Below, piece after piece: positions 17,762 through 25,781 of a stretch of 64,000 bases of DNA. A model generated the notes under the pieces. It searched no databases. It was given only the letters and a program-made list of their open reading frames with translations, and was not told the origin of the DNA. The stretch covers positions 3,410,001 to 3,474,000 of the forward strand of contig NZ_CP019606.1 in assembly GCF_001997345.1 (NCBI RefSeq), given 5' to 3'. The DNA is from Tessaracoccus aquimaris (GTDB taxonomy: Bacteria > Actinomycetota > Actinomycetes > Propionibacteriales > Propionibacteriaceae). Numbering within the stretch: the first letter of the stretch is position 1; the number at the start of each line of letters is the position of its first letter. The translations under genes were made by a program, and so were the position numbers.

Positions 17762-18127
17762 ATGGCGCGACTCGATTCCTGGCTCTGGGCCGTGCGGATG
17801 TACAAGACCCGCTCGATGGCCACAGCCGCGGTGCGCGGCGGCCACGTCCGCGTCAACGACAACCTCGCCAAGGCGGCCCAGCCCGTCGTCGCGGGGCAGA
17901 AGGTGCGCGTCCGCAAGGAGCAGGACGAGAGGCTGATCGAGGTCGTCGATCCCAGCCTGGAGAAGCGGGTCAGCGCGCCGCTCGCGCAGGCCGCCTACAT
18001 CGACAGGACCCCCGAGAAGCCGGCGCCGATCCCCGAGATGGTGGGCCGCGTGGCGATCCGCGACAGGGGTGCTGGGCGCCCGACGAAGCGGGAGCGTCGA
18101 GCGATCGACAAGTTGCGCGGTCACTGA
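17762..18127 (+). CDS. RNA-binding S4 domain protein, Hsp15-like
   Basis: 121-residue protein with an N-terminal S4 RNA-binding domain (RLDSWLWAVRMYKTRSMATAAV, then GGHVRVNDN) at residues 3-50 and a basic C-terminal tail rich in Lys and Arg. E. coli Hsp15 of this type binds stalled 50S subunits carrying nascent chains. The protein is likely a ribosome-quality-control or heat-shock factor. The gene is divergent from the DinB gene, with start codons only tens of bases apart. Two copies of palindromic family A follow it. Confidence 0.88.
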   Translation: MARLDSWLWAVRMYKTRSMATAAVRGGHVRVNDNLAKAAQPVVAGQKVRVRKEQDERLIEVVDPSLEKRVSAPLAQAAYIDRTPEKPAPIPEMVGRVAIRDRGAGRPTKRERRAIDKLRGH

Positions 18128-18227
18128 CCCTCGTCGGTGGGACGACGCGGGTCAACGCGCCACGGGTCCACGCGCCCGGCGCTCGGCACGCGGAGGTCGA
18201 ACTTCCCCTCGTCCCGAGCGGCTGAGT

Positions 18228-18307
18228 TTGAGCATGTCTGGTGAGTCGTTTTGGTTTGGCACGATCAAACGTGACCGTTTGAGCAACGAGCAACCGAACA
18301 TGCTCAA
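18228..18307. repeat. Palindromic element, family A copy 1
   Basis: 80 bp imperfect palindrome with ends TTGAGCATG at 18228 and CATGCTCAA at 18307, and inner complementary motifs GGTGAGTCGTT and AACGAGCAACC. It lies between the convergent S4 and TetR genes. It is nearly identical in layout and length to the copy at 18391-18470. Confidence 0.85.
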
Positions 18308-18390
18308 CGACCGGTCCGGCAGCATGCCTGGACCGCCCCGTGTCCCGAGTGGCTGAGTAGCCGCCTGTGCTGGCGCCAGGACGGTCGCGT

Positions 18391-18470
18391 TCGAGCATGT
18401 TTGGTGACTCGTTGCCGGTTGGCACGATCAAATGTGACCTTTCGAGCAACGAGCAACCGAACATGCTCAA
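18391..18470. repeat. Palindromic element, family A copy 2
   Basis: 80 bp, ends CGAGCATGTTTGGT and ACCGAACATGCTC. Most positions match copy 1, including the shared central block GGCACGATCAAA. It ends 4 bp before the stop codon of the convergent TetR gene, so it covers that gene's 3' untranslated region. Confidence 0.85.
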
Positions 18471-18474
18471 GTCC

Positions 18475-19104
18475 TTAGTCCGGCAGGGGTTGTCGAGTCG
18501 CGGGGAGGACGGCGCGCAGGAGCAGGTCGACGCTTCGAGCCGGGCTCGGGCGCGAGAGCATCGACGCCGTGAGGGGCCAGGCGGTCGGGTCGAGACGGGA
18601 CAGGGACCGGTTGAACGCCGGAGTGGCCGCCTCGGAGGACGACAAGGCCGCCGTGCCGTGCACCCACTCGGTGACGAACTCGGTCGCGGCCACGGCGTCG
18701 TCGTCATCCAACCCGGCGCGCCCGAAGAACCGGAGCAGCGCCTCGTTCAGGCCCATCGCGCCCGGCCCCGCGACCCTGCTGGACGCGAGCAGTGCGACGT
18801 GCCCAGGGGCGGAGTCGAACCGGGTCAGCGTCGCCGTCACGAATGCGCGCAGCGCCTGCTCGGGCGGGTCGTCGTCGAGGAGTGGGAGGTCGAGCGTGGC
18901 CAGGAAGCGGTCCGCCAGTGCCATCGTCAGATCGTCGAGGTCGGCGAAGTAGGTGTAGATCGCGTTGGGTGCGACCCCGGCCTGCCTGCCGATCGAGCGG
19001 AGGCTCAGGCCGACCCGACCCAACGCCGACAGCACGGCCTCCGCGGCGTCGAGCAGCAGTTCGGTCGAGATGTCGCCGCGCGGTCCGCGCTTCTTCGTTG
19101 CCAC
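18475..19104 (-). CDS. TetR-family transcriptional regulator
   Basis: 209-residue TetR repressor. The N-terminal helix-turn-helix spans about residues 15-60 (LLLDAAEAVLSALG, then LSLRSIGRQAGVAPNAIYTYF). A TetR_C-like ligand domain follows, with TLTRFDSAPGHVALLASSRVAGP. The gene is divergent from a CPBP membrane protease. The short space between them contains a dyad resembling TetR operators, so it probably represses itself and the protease gene. The ligand is unknown. The protein has a basic start, MATKKRGPRGDIS. Confidence 0.88.
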   Translation of the reverse strand: MATKKRGPRGDISTELLLDAAEAVLSALGRVGLSLRSIGRQAGVAPNAIYTYFADLDDLTMALADRFLATLDLPLLDDDPPEQALRAFVTATLTRFDSAPGHVALLASSRVAGPGAMGLNEALLRFFGRAGLDDDDAVAATEFVTEWVHGTAALSSSEAATPAFNRSLSRLDPTAWPLTASMLSRPSPARSVDLLLRAVLPATRQPLPD

Positions 19105-19110
19105 ACCGCA

Positions 19111-19914
19111 ATGCTAGCCTCTGTAATTGTGCACCGTACAAATTATGCGAAGGCCGCGCGTCTCTACGTCCTGATCGTCCTCGGCGCGATCACCGTCGTG
19201 TCCCTGGCCTTCCTCGCCCTCGGGGTCCAACTGCCTGCGTGGGTGGTGATCCTCGGACGGTGGATCCCGGCGCTCGTCTCGCTGCTCGTGATGCGACTCG
19301 TGCCCCTTGACGGGAGTGTCTCCCGGTGGTGGTCGCTCCGACCCGGTGGGGCGCGCCGCTTCTTCGCTGGCGTCGGGGTGGGCGTGTTCGGCCTGCTCGC
19401 CGTCTACGTGGTCACGGCGCTCGTTGGCTCGCTGCTCGGTCTCGCGCCGTTCCAGGACGGGTCGGTGCTGCTTGCGGCCGCGCCGTCGCTGCTTGTCACG
19501 CTGCTGGTGATCACGCTCAGCACCTTCGGTGAGGAGGTCGGCTGGCGAGGCTTCCTGCAGCAGTTGCTCGCGGCGCACGGGTTCTGGCGCGCCAGCGCCA
19601 TGGTCTCTGCCGTCTGGGTTGCGTTCCATATCCCGGTGCACGCGGTCCTCGTCCTTCAGGGTCAACTGCCCTGGCAGCAGGGGGTCGCCAGCACGGTCGG
19701 GCTGTTCGCGCTCGGCATGTTCCTTAACGCCTTGGTGGTCCGGTTCAGCAGCGTGTGGCCAGCGGTGTTCGGGCACGCCCTGCCGCTCTCCAGCGTCAAC
19801 CTGCTCGCCGCCCCCGACGGCCTCACGGGCGCCGGCCTGTTGACCCTGAGCGCCGTCGAGTTCGTGCTCCTGATGGTCGCGGCTTGGCTCGTCGTGAGGC
19901 GTCGCCCCGCCTGA
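19111..19914 (+). CDS. CPBP-family intramembrane metalloprotease
   Basis: Membrane protein of the CAAX protease/Abi superfamily, about 267 residues with roughly eight hydrophobic segments. The signature motifs are FGEEVGWRGFLQQ (Glu-Glu and Arg), FHIPVH (metal-binding His) and a later HALPLSSVN, which together form the active site of this family. Bacterial members serve in bacteriocin self-immunity, protein maturation or are orphan proteases. The start is uncertain: ATG 19111 and GTG 19129 are both in frame. It is probably controlled by the divergent TetR gene. Confidence 0.85.
   Translation: MLASVIVHRTNYAKAARLYVLIVLGAITVVSLAFLALGVQLPAWVVILGRWIPALVSLLVMRLVPLDGSVSRWWSLRPGGARRFFAGVGVGVFGLLAVYVVTALVGSLLGLAPFQDGSVLLAAAPSLLVTLLVITLSTFGEEVGWRGFLQQLLAAHGFWRASAMVSAVWVAFHIPVHAVLVLQGQLPWQQGVASTVGLFALGMFLNALVVRFSSVWPAVFGHALPLSSVNLLAAPDGLTGAGLLTLSAVEFVLLMVAAWLVVRRRPA
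19121..19147. promoter_or_regulatory. Putative TetR operator
   Basis: The sequence between the divergent genes contains AATTGTGCACCGTACAAATT, an imperfect dyad with AATTGT and ACAAATT arms around GCACCGT. It matches the general shape of TetR-family sites. It overlaps the first codons of the CPBP gene, so either that gene starts further on or its transcript is leaderless. Confidence 0.5.
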
Positions 19915-19925
19915 ACACGACACGA

Positions 19926-19951
19926 CGGCCGGGCGAAATGCCGCCCGGCCG
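19926..19951. terminator. Bidirectional hairpin terminator
   Basis: A 10 bp perfect stem, CGGCCGGGCG against CGCCCGGCCG, with a 6-base loop, between the convergent CPBP (+) and dehydrogenase (-) genes. No U-tract follows on either side, as is common in high-GC actinobacteria. Confidence 0.65.
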
Positions 19952-19969
19952 CCGTTGGTATGGCTGAGG

Positions 19970-21580
19970 TCACTCGCCCGCGAGCAGGGCCTCCTCGGCC
20001 TCCTTGGTCCAGATGCCGTCGCTCAGCTTGGCGGCGACGTGGGGAAGCTTGTCGCCCATGTCGACGAGCCGGGTCAGCGGCAGGTCGTGGAGCATCGGGT
20101 AGACCATGATCTTGCCGCCGGAGGTGCGGTTGATCACCGAGTCGATCGCGTCGCGGAAGCCGGCCATGCCGGTGACGGCGTCGAGGGAGATGTGGGTGTC
20201 GATGATCCCCTCCTCGATCTTGCGCAGCACCGTGCGCATGTCCGACACGTCGGAGCCGGAGGTGCCGAGCATGAAGACGTGACGCTCGATGATGCCCTGC
20301 AGGTCGAACTCGCCGAGCGTGCCCGCGGGGATGCCCGCGAACGCGTTGAGGATCGCGCCGTCGCCCGCCAGGTCGACCGCCTGCGACACGACCGCTGGCA
20401 CCGGGACCATGCACGAGATGTGCGTGTAGCCGGGCTCAAGCGCCGTGGTGCCGGTGTTGATGTAGGTGACGGAGACGCCACGCTCCTCGGCGACCGGGTC
20501 GACGGTCGCGGCGAGGTGCTCGAGGCGGTCGTCGTTCAGGTCGGTCCCGGTGACGCGGATGCCAGGAACGCCGGAGGTGACGGCGCGCATGGTGTGCATC
20601 AGGCCCATCGGCCCTGCCGCGCCCATGATGGCGATGTTGTCGCCGTCGCGCAGGTCGCCGTTGGCGGGGATCCAGGCGTAGCCCTCGGCGGGGTCGTCGC
20701 CTGTGGTGCCGACGAAGCGGATGAAGTCGTAGTGCACGCGGCCGATGTCGAGCGCGACCTTGCGGTCGATCGTCGATCCACCGAGCACGACGCACATCAC
20801 GGAACGGGTGCCGAGCAGCGCGGCAAGCTTCTCGATGACCTCGGCGTCTGCGCCGTAGTAGACGATGTCGTCGAAGCTCTGGCCGACGAGCGCGTCGACG
20901 TCGGCGGGGGCGATCGTGACGATCTCGCCGGGGACGTGCCCGGCCGTCAGGTCCTTCAGGCCGGGCGTCTCGCCGTCGGAGACCACCAGCAGGTCGCCAT
21001 CGTCGAGCACGTGGTTGCGCTCGGCCCAGGCGTAGGAGCCCTCGACGGTCGCCCACGGCTCGATGAGGCCGACGGCCGCGGCGGAGGGGCCGTCGGTGAC
21101 GTGGATCAGGAACTCCTCGCCGGAGGGCGAGATGACGCAGCGCTCGTCGATGACGACGTACTCCTGCAGCGCGCCCTCGAAGTTGTAGCCGAACGCGCCG
21201 TTCGACTTGGGGGTGCGCAGGTGCTTCCAGTCGGCCTGCACGAGGACGCGGTCGCCCTCCTTGAAGTGCGTCACCTGGTCGCCGACCTGCACGATCCGTC
21301 CGACCGGTTCGTGGCCGGGGACGGTGGCGAGTGCGCCTGGCTTGTAGCCGGGGATCTCGGCGAGCGCCTCGGCGGCGATGCCCTCGACGACCTCGGCCTT
21401 GCGGGGGTGCGAGTCGAAGGCGTGGAGGAGTTTGGTGTCGCTGAAGCAGATGCCGCAGGCCTCGACCTGGAGCAGCATCTGATGCGGCCCCACCTCGTCC
21501 ACGGGCTTGGAGTCGTTGACCACGATCTCGTCGACGCCGACGATCTGGATCGCGTGCTGCTTGGCAGGAATCTGGCTCAC
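19970..21580 (-). CDS. Zinc-dependent alcohol/polyol dehydrogenase (MDR superfamily), long form
   Basis: 536 residues, well above the 340-400 usual for medium-chain dehydrogenases. The N-terminal GroES-like catalytic domain has VEACGICFSDTKLL, GHEPVGRIVQVGDQV and the Glu-rich catalytic zone. The nucleotide-binding part has IMGAAGPMGLMHTMRAV (a GxGxxG-like motif). An extra segment of about 150 residues between them (YAWAERNHVLDDGDLLVV onward) contains a second Rossmann-like stretch. Its start is GTG 21580, preceded by GAGAGG. It is divergent from a SorC-type sugar regulator, so the substrate is likely a sugar alcohol or sugar phosphate. Confidence 0.82.
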   Translation of the reverse strand: MSQIPAKQHAIQIVGVDEIVVNDSKPVDEVGPHQMLLQVEACGICFSDTKLLHAFDSHPRKAEVVEGIAAEALAEIPGYKPGALATVPGHEPVGRIVQVGDQVTHFKEGDRVLVQADWKHLRTPKSNGAFGYNFEGALQEYVVIDERCVISPSGEEFLIHVTDGPSAAAVGLIEPWATVEGSYAWAERNHVLDDGDLLVVSDGETPGLKDLTAGHVPGEIVTIAPADVDALVGQSFDDIVYYGADAEVIEKLAALLGTRSVMCVVLGGSTIDRKVALDIGRVHYDFIRFVGTTGDDPAEGYAWIPANGDLRDGDNIAIMGAAGPMGLMHTMRAVTSGVPGIRVTGTDLNDDRLEHLAATVDPVAEERGVSVTYINTGTTALEPGYTHISCMVPVPAVVSQAVDLAGDGAILNAFAGIPAGTLGEFDLQGIIERHVFMLGTSGSDVSDMRTVLRKIEEGIIDTHISLDAVTGMAGFRDAIDSVINRTSGGKIMVYPMLHDLPLTRLVDMGDKLPHVAAKLSDGIWTKEAEEALLAGE

Positions 21581-21655
21581 TGCAGGCCTCTCTGTCGTTG
21601 CTGTGACACCAATCTAGGCGTCGGCCCGCCGCCCGGACAGGGCACGGAAGACAAC

Positions 21656-21669
21656 TGGGCATATGCTCA
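21656..21669. promoter_or_regulatory. Candidate SorC operator
   Basis: A near-perfect dyad, TGGGCATATGCTCA, lies in the 119 bp between the divergent dehydrogenase and SorC genes, about 30 bp before the SorC start. It is the only clear palindrome in the gap. CATATG could be part of a -10 element. This is a suggestion from symmetry alone. Confidence 0.35.
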
Positions 21670-21699
21670 CGACACACCCGCGCAGAGGAGGACGCCCCG

Positions 21700-22641
21700 A
21701 TGGTGCTCAACCCGGCCCCGAACGACATCGACCTGGTCGTCCGCGCCGCCTGGCTGTACTACGAGGACGGCCTGACGCAGGCCCAGATCGCGACCCGGCT
21801 GTTCGTGTCGCGCCAGACCGTCGGTCGCCTCCTCGAGGCCGCCCGGTCCCAGGGGATCGTCCGGATCGAGTTGGACGCGCAGTACCTCTCCGCGATGCAA
21901 CTGGCCACCCGACTGCGGGAGGGGTTCGGGCTGCGGGATGCGATCGTGGTGCCCACCGCGCAGGGTCGGCTCTCGCGTGAACGCACCAACGAGCGGGTGG
22001 CGGCGGCGCTGGCCGCGTTCGTCCGCCGTCACCTGCATCCGGGGGCGGTCGTCGGCGTCAGTTGGGGCGACTCGGTCGCCAGGTCGCTTTCCATGCTGTC
22101 CGAGGAGTCCCTCGACGGCGTCCAGTTCGTCGCGACCGCGGGCGAACTCAGCGCCATCGACGAGGTCCTGACGCGCAGCCCCCATGTGCTGCAACGGCTC
22201 CGGACCCTTCCTGCCCCGCTGCTTGTCTCCAGCGAGTCCGTCGCGGAGGCCATCCGGGGTGAGGACGCGGTGCGCGACGTGCTCGACCTCGCCCGCTCCG
22301 CCGTCGTCACCCTCACCGGCATGGGCGCGGCGACCGCGGGAGGCTCGGCCGTGTCGTTCGGCGTCACGACCGACGACGAGGTCGCCGAGTTCGCGGCGCG
22401 CGGCGCCGTGGGTGACATGTTGGGGGAGTGGTACGACCTTGAGGGCCGGGTCGTCGAGACGAGTTGGTCGCGTCGGCGCATCGGGCTGGGCCTCGACGAA
22501 CTGCGCAGGCTCAGCAACGTCGTCGGCGTGGCCGGAGGCGTCGAGAAGGTCGACGCGATCCGCGGCGCGATCGCGGGGCACCTCATCGACGCGCTCGTCA
22601 CTGACGAGCCGACGGCCACGGCGCTGCTCGAACGCGGCTGA
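21700..22641 (+). CDS. SorC/DeoR-family sugar-binding transcriptional regulator
   Basis: 313-residue regulator. The N-terminal helix-turn-helix is seen at about residues 10-50 (LYYEDGLTQAQIATRLFVSRQTVGRLL). The remainder is a SorC sugar-binding domain with GVSWGDSVARSL, a phosphosugar-binding motif, and VVTLTGMGAATAGG. SorC proteins bind phosphorylated sugars or polyols and control neighbouring catabolic genes. RBS AGAGGAGG lies before ATG 21700. It probably regulates the divergent long dehydrogenase. The effector cannot be named. Confidence 0.9.
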   Translation: MVLNPAPNDIDLVVRAAWLYYEDGLTQAQIATRLFVSRQTVGRLLEAARSQGIVRIELDAQYLSAMQLATRLREGFGLRDAIVVPTAQGRLSRERTNERVAAALAAFVRRHLHPGAVVGVSWGDSVARSLSMLSEESLDGVQFVATAGELSAIDEVLTRSPHVLQRLRTLPAPLLVSSESVAEAIRGEDAVRDVLDLARSAVVTLTGMGAATAGGSAVSFGVTTDDEVAEFAARGAVGDMLGEWYDLEGRVVETSWSRRRIGLGLDELRRLSNVVGVAGGVEKVDAIRGAIAGHLIDALVTDEPTATALLERG

Positions 22642-22656
22642 CCGGGCCAGGCCAAT

Positions 22657-23115
22657 TCAGCGTGGCGGGGGTGGCGGTGGCAGCGTCGCCAACGCGGGCG
22701 GATTCTCAGGCCAGATCAGCAGCACCCGGCACGGCGCGTGGTCGATCACGAATCGCGTGTGCCTGCCGAGGCTGTGCGGGCCGAGTCGCGACCGGTCGCC
22801 GTCTCGGGCCAGTACCAACAGTCCGACGTCCTCGGCGGCCTCGGTGATGACCCGCTCCGTCCTGCCGCGCAGCACCCGGGTCGCACAGTCGACGCCGAGG
22901 GCCTCCGACGCCTGCGCGAGCAGTGCTTCGGCCTCCGCCGCCGCGATCGACGCGACCTCCGGTGGCGCGCCCCTTCCCCGTCCGAACAGTTCGGGTAGGG
23001 GATGCTCGCCCGGATCGTCGACGGCGACGAGCGTGATCTGTTCGTGGCTGAGCGCCCTCGCTGCGTCGATCACGGCAGGCCAAGTCGCCGGCTCCACCCA
23101 GACCAGGACCTTCAT
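22657..23115 (-). CDS. Universal stress protein-like protein
   Basis: 152 residues of the UspA superfamily. The N-terminus MKVLVWVEPATWPAVIDAA is the first strand and helix. The central region has VLRGRTERVITEAAEDVGLLVLARDG, and the C-terminal nucleotide-binding part reads GPHSLGRHTRFVIDHAPCRVLLIW, close to the ATP-binding G-x2-G-x9-G(S/T) pattern but with His replacing the second Gly. ATG 23115 is chosen because GGGAG lies 7 bp upstream. It starts 3 bp after the stop of the permease gene, so the permease and Usp are cotranscribed. It ends in an odd proline run, PPPPPPR. Confidence 0.8.
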   Translation of the reverse strand: MKVLVWVEPATWPAVIDAARALSHEQITLVAVDDPGEHPLPELFGRGRGAPPEVASIAAAEAEALLAQASEALGVDCATRVLRGRTERVITEAAEDVGLLVLARDGDRSRLGPHSLGRHTRFVIDHAPCRVLLIWPENPPALATLPPPPPPR

Positions 23116-23117
23116 CG

Positions 23118-24386
23118 TCACACTCCCATCACGTGGGCCGCGGCCCACAAGGCTATGGTGCACGCCACCAGGCTGATCGGCACAGTCAGGGCCCCAAGTC
23201 GGGTGAACTCGCCAAGGCCGGACTCGTGGTCGTGGTCGGCGACGATCCGCCGCCACAGCAGCGTCGCCAGCGACCCGACGTAGGTCAGGTTCGGGCCGAT
23301 GTTGACGCCGATCAGCACCGTCAGCACCGGCAGCGGCCCTCCGTGGGCCACCAAGGGCAGCAGCACCAGTACCGCAGGCAGGTTGTTGACCAGGTTCGCC
23401 AGCACCGCGGCGATCAGCACCAGGAGCAGCAGGCTGGGCAGATCGGAACCGGTCGGCAGGAACGACCGCAGCGCGTCGGCCATCCCGTGCGCGACGACGG
23501 CCTGCACCACGACCGCGAGGCCGAGCACGAACAGCAGGAACCAGGGGTTGGCGGCCTTGACGAGGCCGAGCGCCAGAGGACCGGGCGCCGCCTGGCGTCG
23601 GATCAGCCGCTTGACCGCGATGGCGAGCACTCCGGCGAACGCCGCCCAGAACGGCTCGATGCCCAGAGGCGAACTGACAGCGAACCCGACAAGCGTCAGG
23701 CAGAGCACGATCAGCGCGAACCGCGGCATCCTCGCGTCGTCGACGACCTCGCGCGGCACCCCGCGCACGCTCAGGTCGGAGGCGAAAAAGAAGCGGAACA
23801 CGACGTACTCGACCGCGATCGCCACCAGCCACGGACCCGCCATCAGCCCCGCGAACGTCAGGAAGCTCACCCCGGACGCGCCGAGCGCCAGCAGGTTCGT
23901 CAGGTTCGACACGGGCAGCAACAGCGACGCCGAGTTGGACAGGTGCGCCGCGGCGTAGACCTGCGGGCGCGGTCGCACCCCTGCCCTCGACGTGGTCACG
24001 AAGATCACCGGGGTCAGCAGCACCACGGTCGCGTCGAGGCTAAGCACCGCGGTCGTCAGCGACGCGACGACGAACACCAGGCCCAGCAGCACCACGGGTC
24101 GGCCCCTGGCCCTGCGCGCCATCCACTGCCCGGCGGCGGCGAACATGCCCTCCGCCTCACACAGCCAACTCAGCATCAGGACGCCGGCCAGGAACGCGAC
24201 GGTCGGGGCCATCGCGACGACGTGCTCCCACGCCGTCGACCACCCCACGATGCCGAAGAGGCAGAGCGCGAGCGCGGCCGGGGCGGCGGCAACCGCCTCG
24301 GGGAGGCCGCGAGGCCTCGCGATCGCGAACGCCAGGACCCCGACCAACACGACGATGGACAGGGCCTCGGCCACTGAGCCGGGCAC
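23118..24386 (-). CDS. ArsB/NhaD (SLC13)-type membrane transporter
   Basis: 422 residues with about ten to twelve membrane segments. Two internal repeats carry the motifs typical of the ArsB/NhaD ion-transporter superfamily: VLSLDATVVLLTPV near residue 120, SNSASLLLPVSNLTNLL near 150, then NLVNNLPAVLVLLPLV near 340 and IGVNIGPNLTYVGSLATLLW near 365. Members export arsenite or exchange sodium, or import dicarboxylates. No arsenic regulator is nearby, so the ion is not evident. The gene is coupled to a Usp gene downstream and diverges from the YbaK gene with a 29 bp gap. Confidence 0.85.
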   Translation of the reverse strand: MPGSVAEALSIVVLVGVLAFAIARPRGLPEAVAAAPAALALCLFGIVGWSTAWEHVVAMAPTVAFLAGVLMLSWLCEAEGMFAAAGQWMARRARGRPVVLLGLVFVVASLTTAVLSLDATVVLLTPVIFVTTSRAGVRPRPQVYAAAHLSNSASLLLPVSNLTNLLALGASGVSFLTFAGLMAGPWLVAIAVEYVVFRFFFASDLSVRGVPREVVDDARMPRFALIVLCLTLVGFAVSSPLGIEPFWAAFAGVLAIAVKRLIRRQAAPGPLALGLVKAANPWFLLFVLGLAVVVQAVVAHGMADALRSFLPTGSDLPSLLLLVLIAAVLANLVNNLPAVLVLLPLVAHGGPLPVLTVLIGVNIGPNLTYVGSLATLLWRRIVADHDHESGLGEFTRLGALTVPISLVACTIALWAAAHVMGV

Positions 24387-24415
24387 GCCGCAAGGCTAGC
24401 TGTAGCCTGATCTGC

Positions 24416-24955
24416 ATGGCATCAGCTGAAGGAAATCTGGACTGGCAACCGCTGACGGCGCGCCCCGAACTGGTGGCGGCTCCGGTCGCCGCGGCGGCCG
24501 AGACGGTGCCAGGCGCGCGGGTCGCCGCGATCGACGCGACGCTTGCCGACACTGCCGCGTTCTGCGAGGCCTATGACGTCGCCCCGGAGGCGTCGGCCAA
24601 CTGCGTCGTCGTGTTCGGGCGCCGCGGCGAGGACAGCGTCCACGCCGCCGTCATGGTGCTCGCCACCGACAGGGCCGACGTCAACAAGACCGTCCGCAAG
24701 GCGCTCGGGATGCGCAAACTGTCGTTCGCCGACCAGGCGACCGCCGAGGAACTCACCGGCATGACCCAGGGCGGCATCACCCCGGTCGGGCTGCCCGCGG
24801 ACTGGCCGATCCTCGTCGACGAGGCGGTCGCCAGCGCAGGCCCCGTCGTGATCGGCGGAGGCGTGCGCGGCTCGAAGCTGTTGGTCGACGGCGCCGACCT
24901 CGGACGGCTGCCCAACGCGCAGGTGCTGCGCCTCACGATCGGGGCGGAAGCGTGA
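24416..24955 (+). CDS. YbaK/EbsC-type aminoacyl-tRNA deacylase
   Basis: 179 residues of the YbaK/ProX superfamily of trans-editing factors that clear mischarged aminoacyl-tRNAs. Visible blocks are CVVVFGRRGEDSVHAAVMVLATDRADVNKTVRKALG, with the conserved Lys, and the closing GGGVRGSKLLVDG segment. GGITPVGL is a typical substrate-pocket loop. The ATG at 24416 begins MASAEGNL. The stop overlaps the next gene's GTG start (GTGA), so it is coupled to a DinB gene. The amino acid edited (proline- versus other tRNAs) cannot be told. Confidence 0.87.
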   Translation: MASAEGNLDWQPLTARPELVAAPVAAAAETVPGARVAAIDATLADTAAFCEAYDVAPEASANCVVVFGRRGEDSVHAAVMVLATDRADVNKTVRKALGMRKLSFADQATAEELTGMTQGGITPVGLPADWPILVDEAVASAGPVVIGGGVRGSKLLVDGADLGRLPNAQVLRLTIGAEA

Positions 24956-25512
24956 GCACCGTGTGGCGCGACGACCTGCTGAACCAGCTCGTCTGGCACT
25001 GGGACAACCAGTTGCGTCCACGCCTCGACGGCCTGAGTGACGACGAGTACTTCTGGCGGCCGGTGCCCGACGCGTGGACGGTGCGCGGCATCGACGAGGG
25101 CCGCGACGGGGTACTCGGCCTCGGGCCGGGCGTGATCGAGTTCGAGATCCCCGTCCCCGATCCGGAGCCGGTCACCACGATCGCGTGGCGGATGGGACAC
25201 ATCATCGCCGGGGTGTTCGGCGAGCGGAACGCCCGCTACTTCGGCGGGCCAGCGATGAACCACCACGAATACTCGTACCCGCTCAGCGCCGCCGAGGCCC
25301 TGGCCGACCTCGACGCGGGGCACGCGAGGTGGCGCGCTGGCGTCGAGTCGCTGACGGACGAGGATCTGCGCCTCAACTGCCGCGAGCCGGGCTTCGAGAG
25401 CGACTCGATGGCGGCGATGGTGATCCACATCCACCGCGAGGTCCTCCACCACGGCGCCGAGATCGCGCTTCTGCGCGACCTGTACCTGCGCCGCGACCAG
25501 TTGGGCCGCTAG
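24952..25512 (+). CDS. DinB superfamily protein
   Basis: 186-residue DinB-fold protein. It begins LLNQLVWHWDNQLRPRLDGLSDDEYFW with the first metal His, has WRMGHIIAGVFGERN in the middle and HIHREVLHHGAEIALLRDLYLR at the end, completing a plausible three-His metal site. The family acts in thiol transfer or as metal-dependent hydrolases, often with mycothiol in actinobacteria. GTG 24952 overlaps the YbaK stop. It is longer than the DinB protein at 17238-17726 and not closely similar to it. Confidence 0.85.
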   Translation: MSTVWRDDLLNQLVWHWDNQLRPRLDGLSDDEYFWRPVPDAWTVRGIDEGRDGVLGLGPGVIEFEIPVPDPEPVTTIAWRMGHIIAGVFGERNARYFGGPAMNHHEYSYPLSAAEALADLDAGHARWRAGVESLTDEDLRLNCREPGFESDSMAAMVIHIHREVLHHGAEIALLRDLYLRRDQLGR

Positions 25513-25552
25513 GCGGCCCTCCCGTCAGCCGCGCGTGGGCTGGGGTGCGGAC

Positions 25553-25633
25553 TTGAGCATGTTTGGTTGCTCGTTGCGCGACACGCCGGGTTTGAACGAT
25601 CAGGATCCGAAACGAGTTACCAAACATGCTCAA
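25553..25633. repeat. Palindromic element, family A copy 3
   Basis: 81 bp with arms TTGAGCATGTTTGGT and ACCAAACATGCTCAA, a perfect 15 bp inverse pair, and inner CTCGTT and AACGAG. It sits 40 bp behind the DinB gene. The internal part differs from copies 1 and 2 but is close to copy 4 at 59179 (shared GGGTTTGAACG). Confidence 0.87.
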
Positions 25634-25781
25634 CGAGCCGCCCGCGCCGCGCCCAGCCGTCCACCCGAGCGGCACCTGTCCGGCTTGGCTCCCCGCGCGC
25701 CCTGGCTCCTGCCCACCGCGTTTCGGCCTCAGCCCAGAATCAGGTCTTGTCCGAAGCCGGATGGGCGTGCAGTGTTGACCC

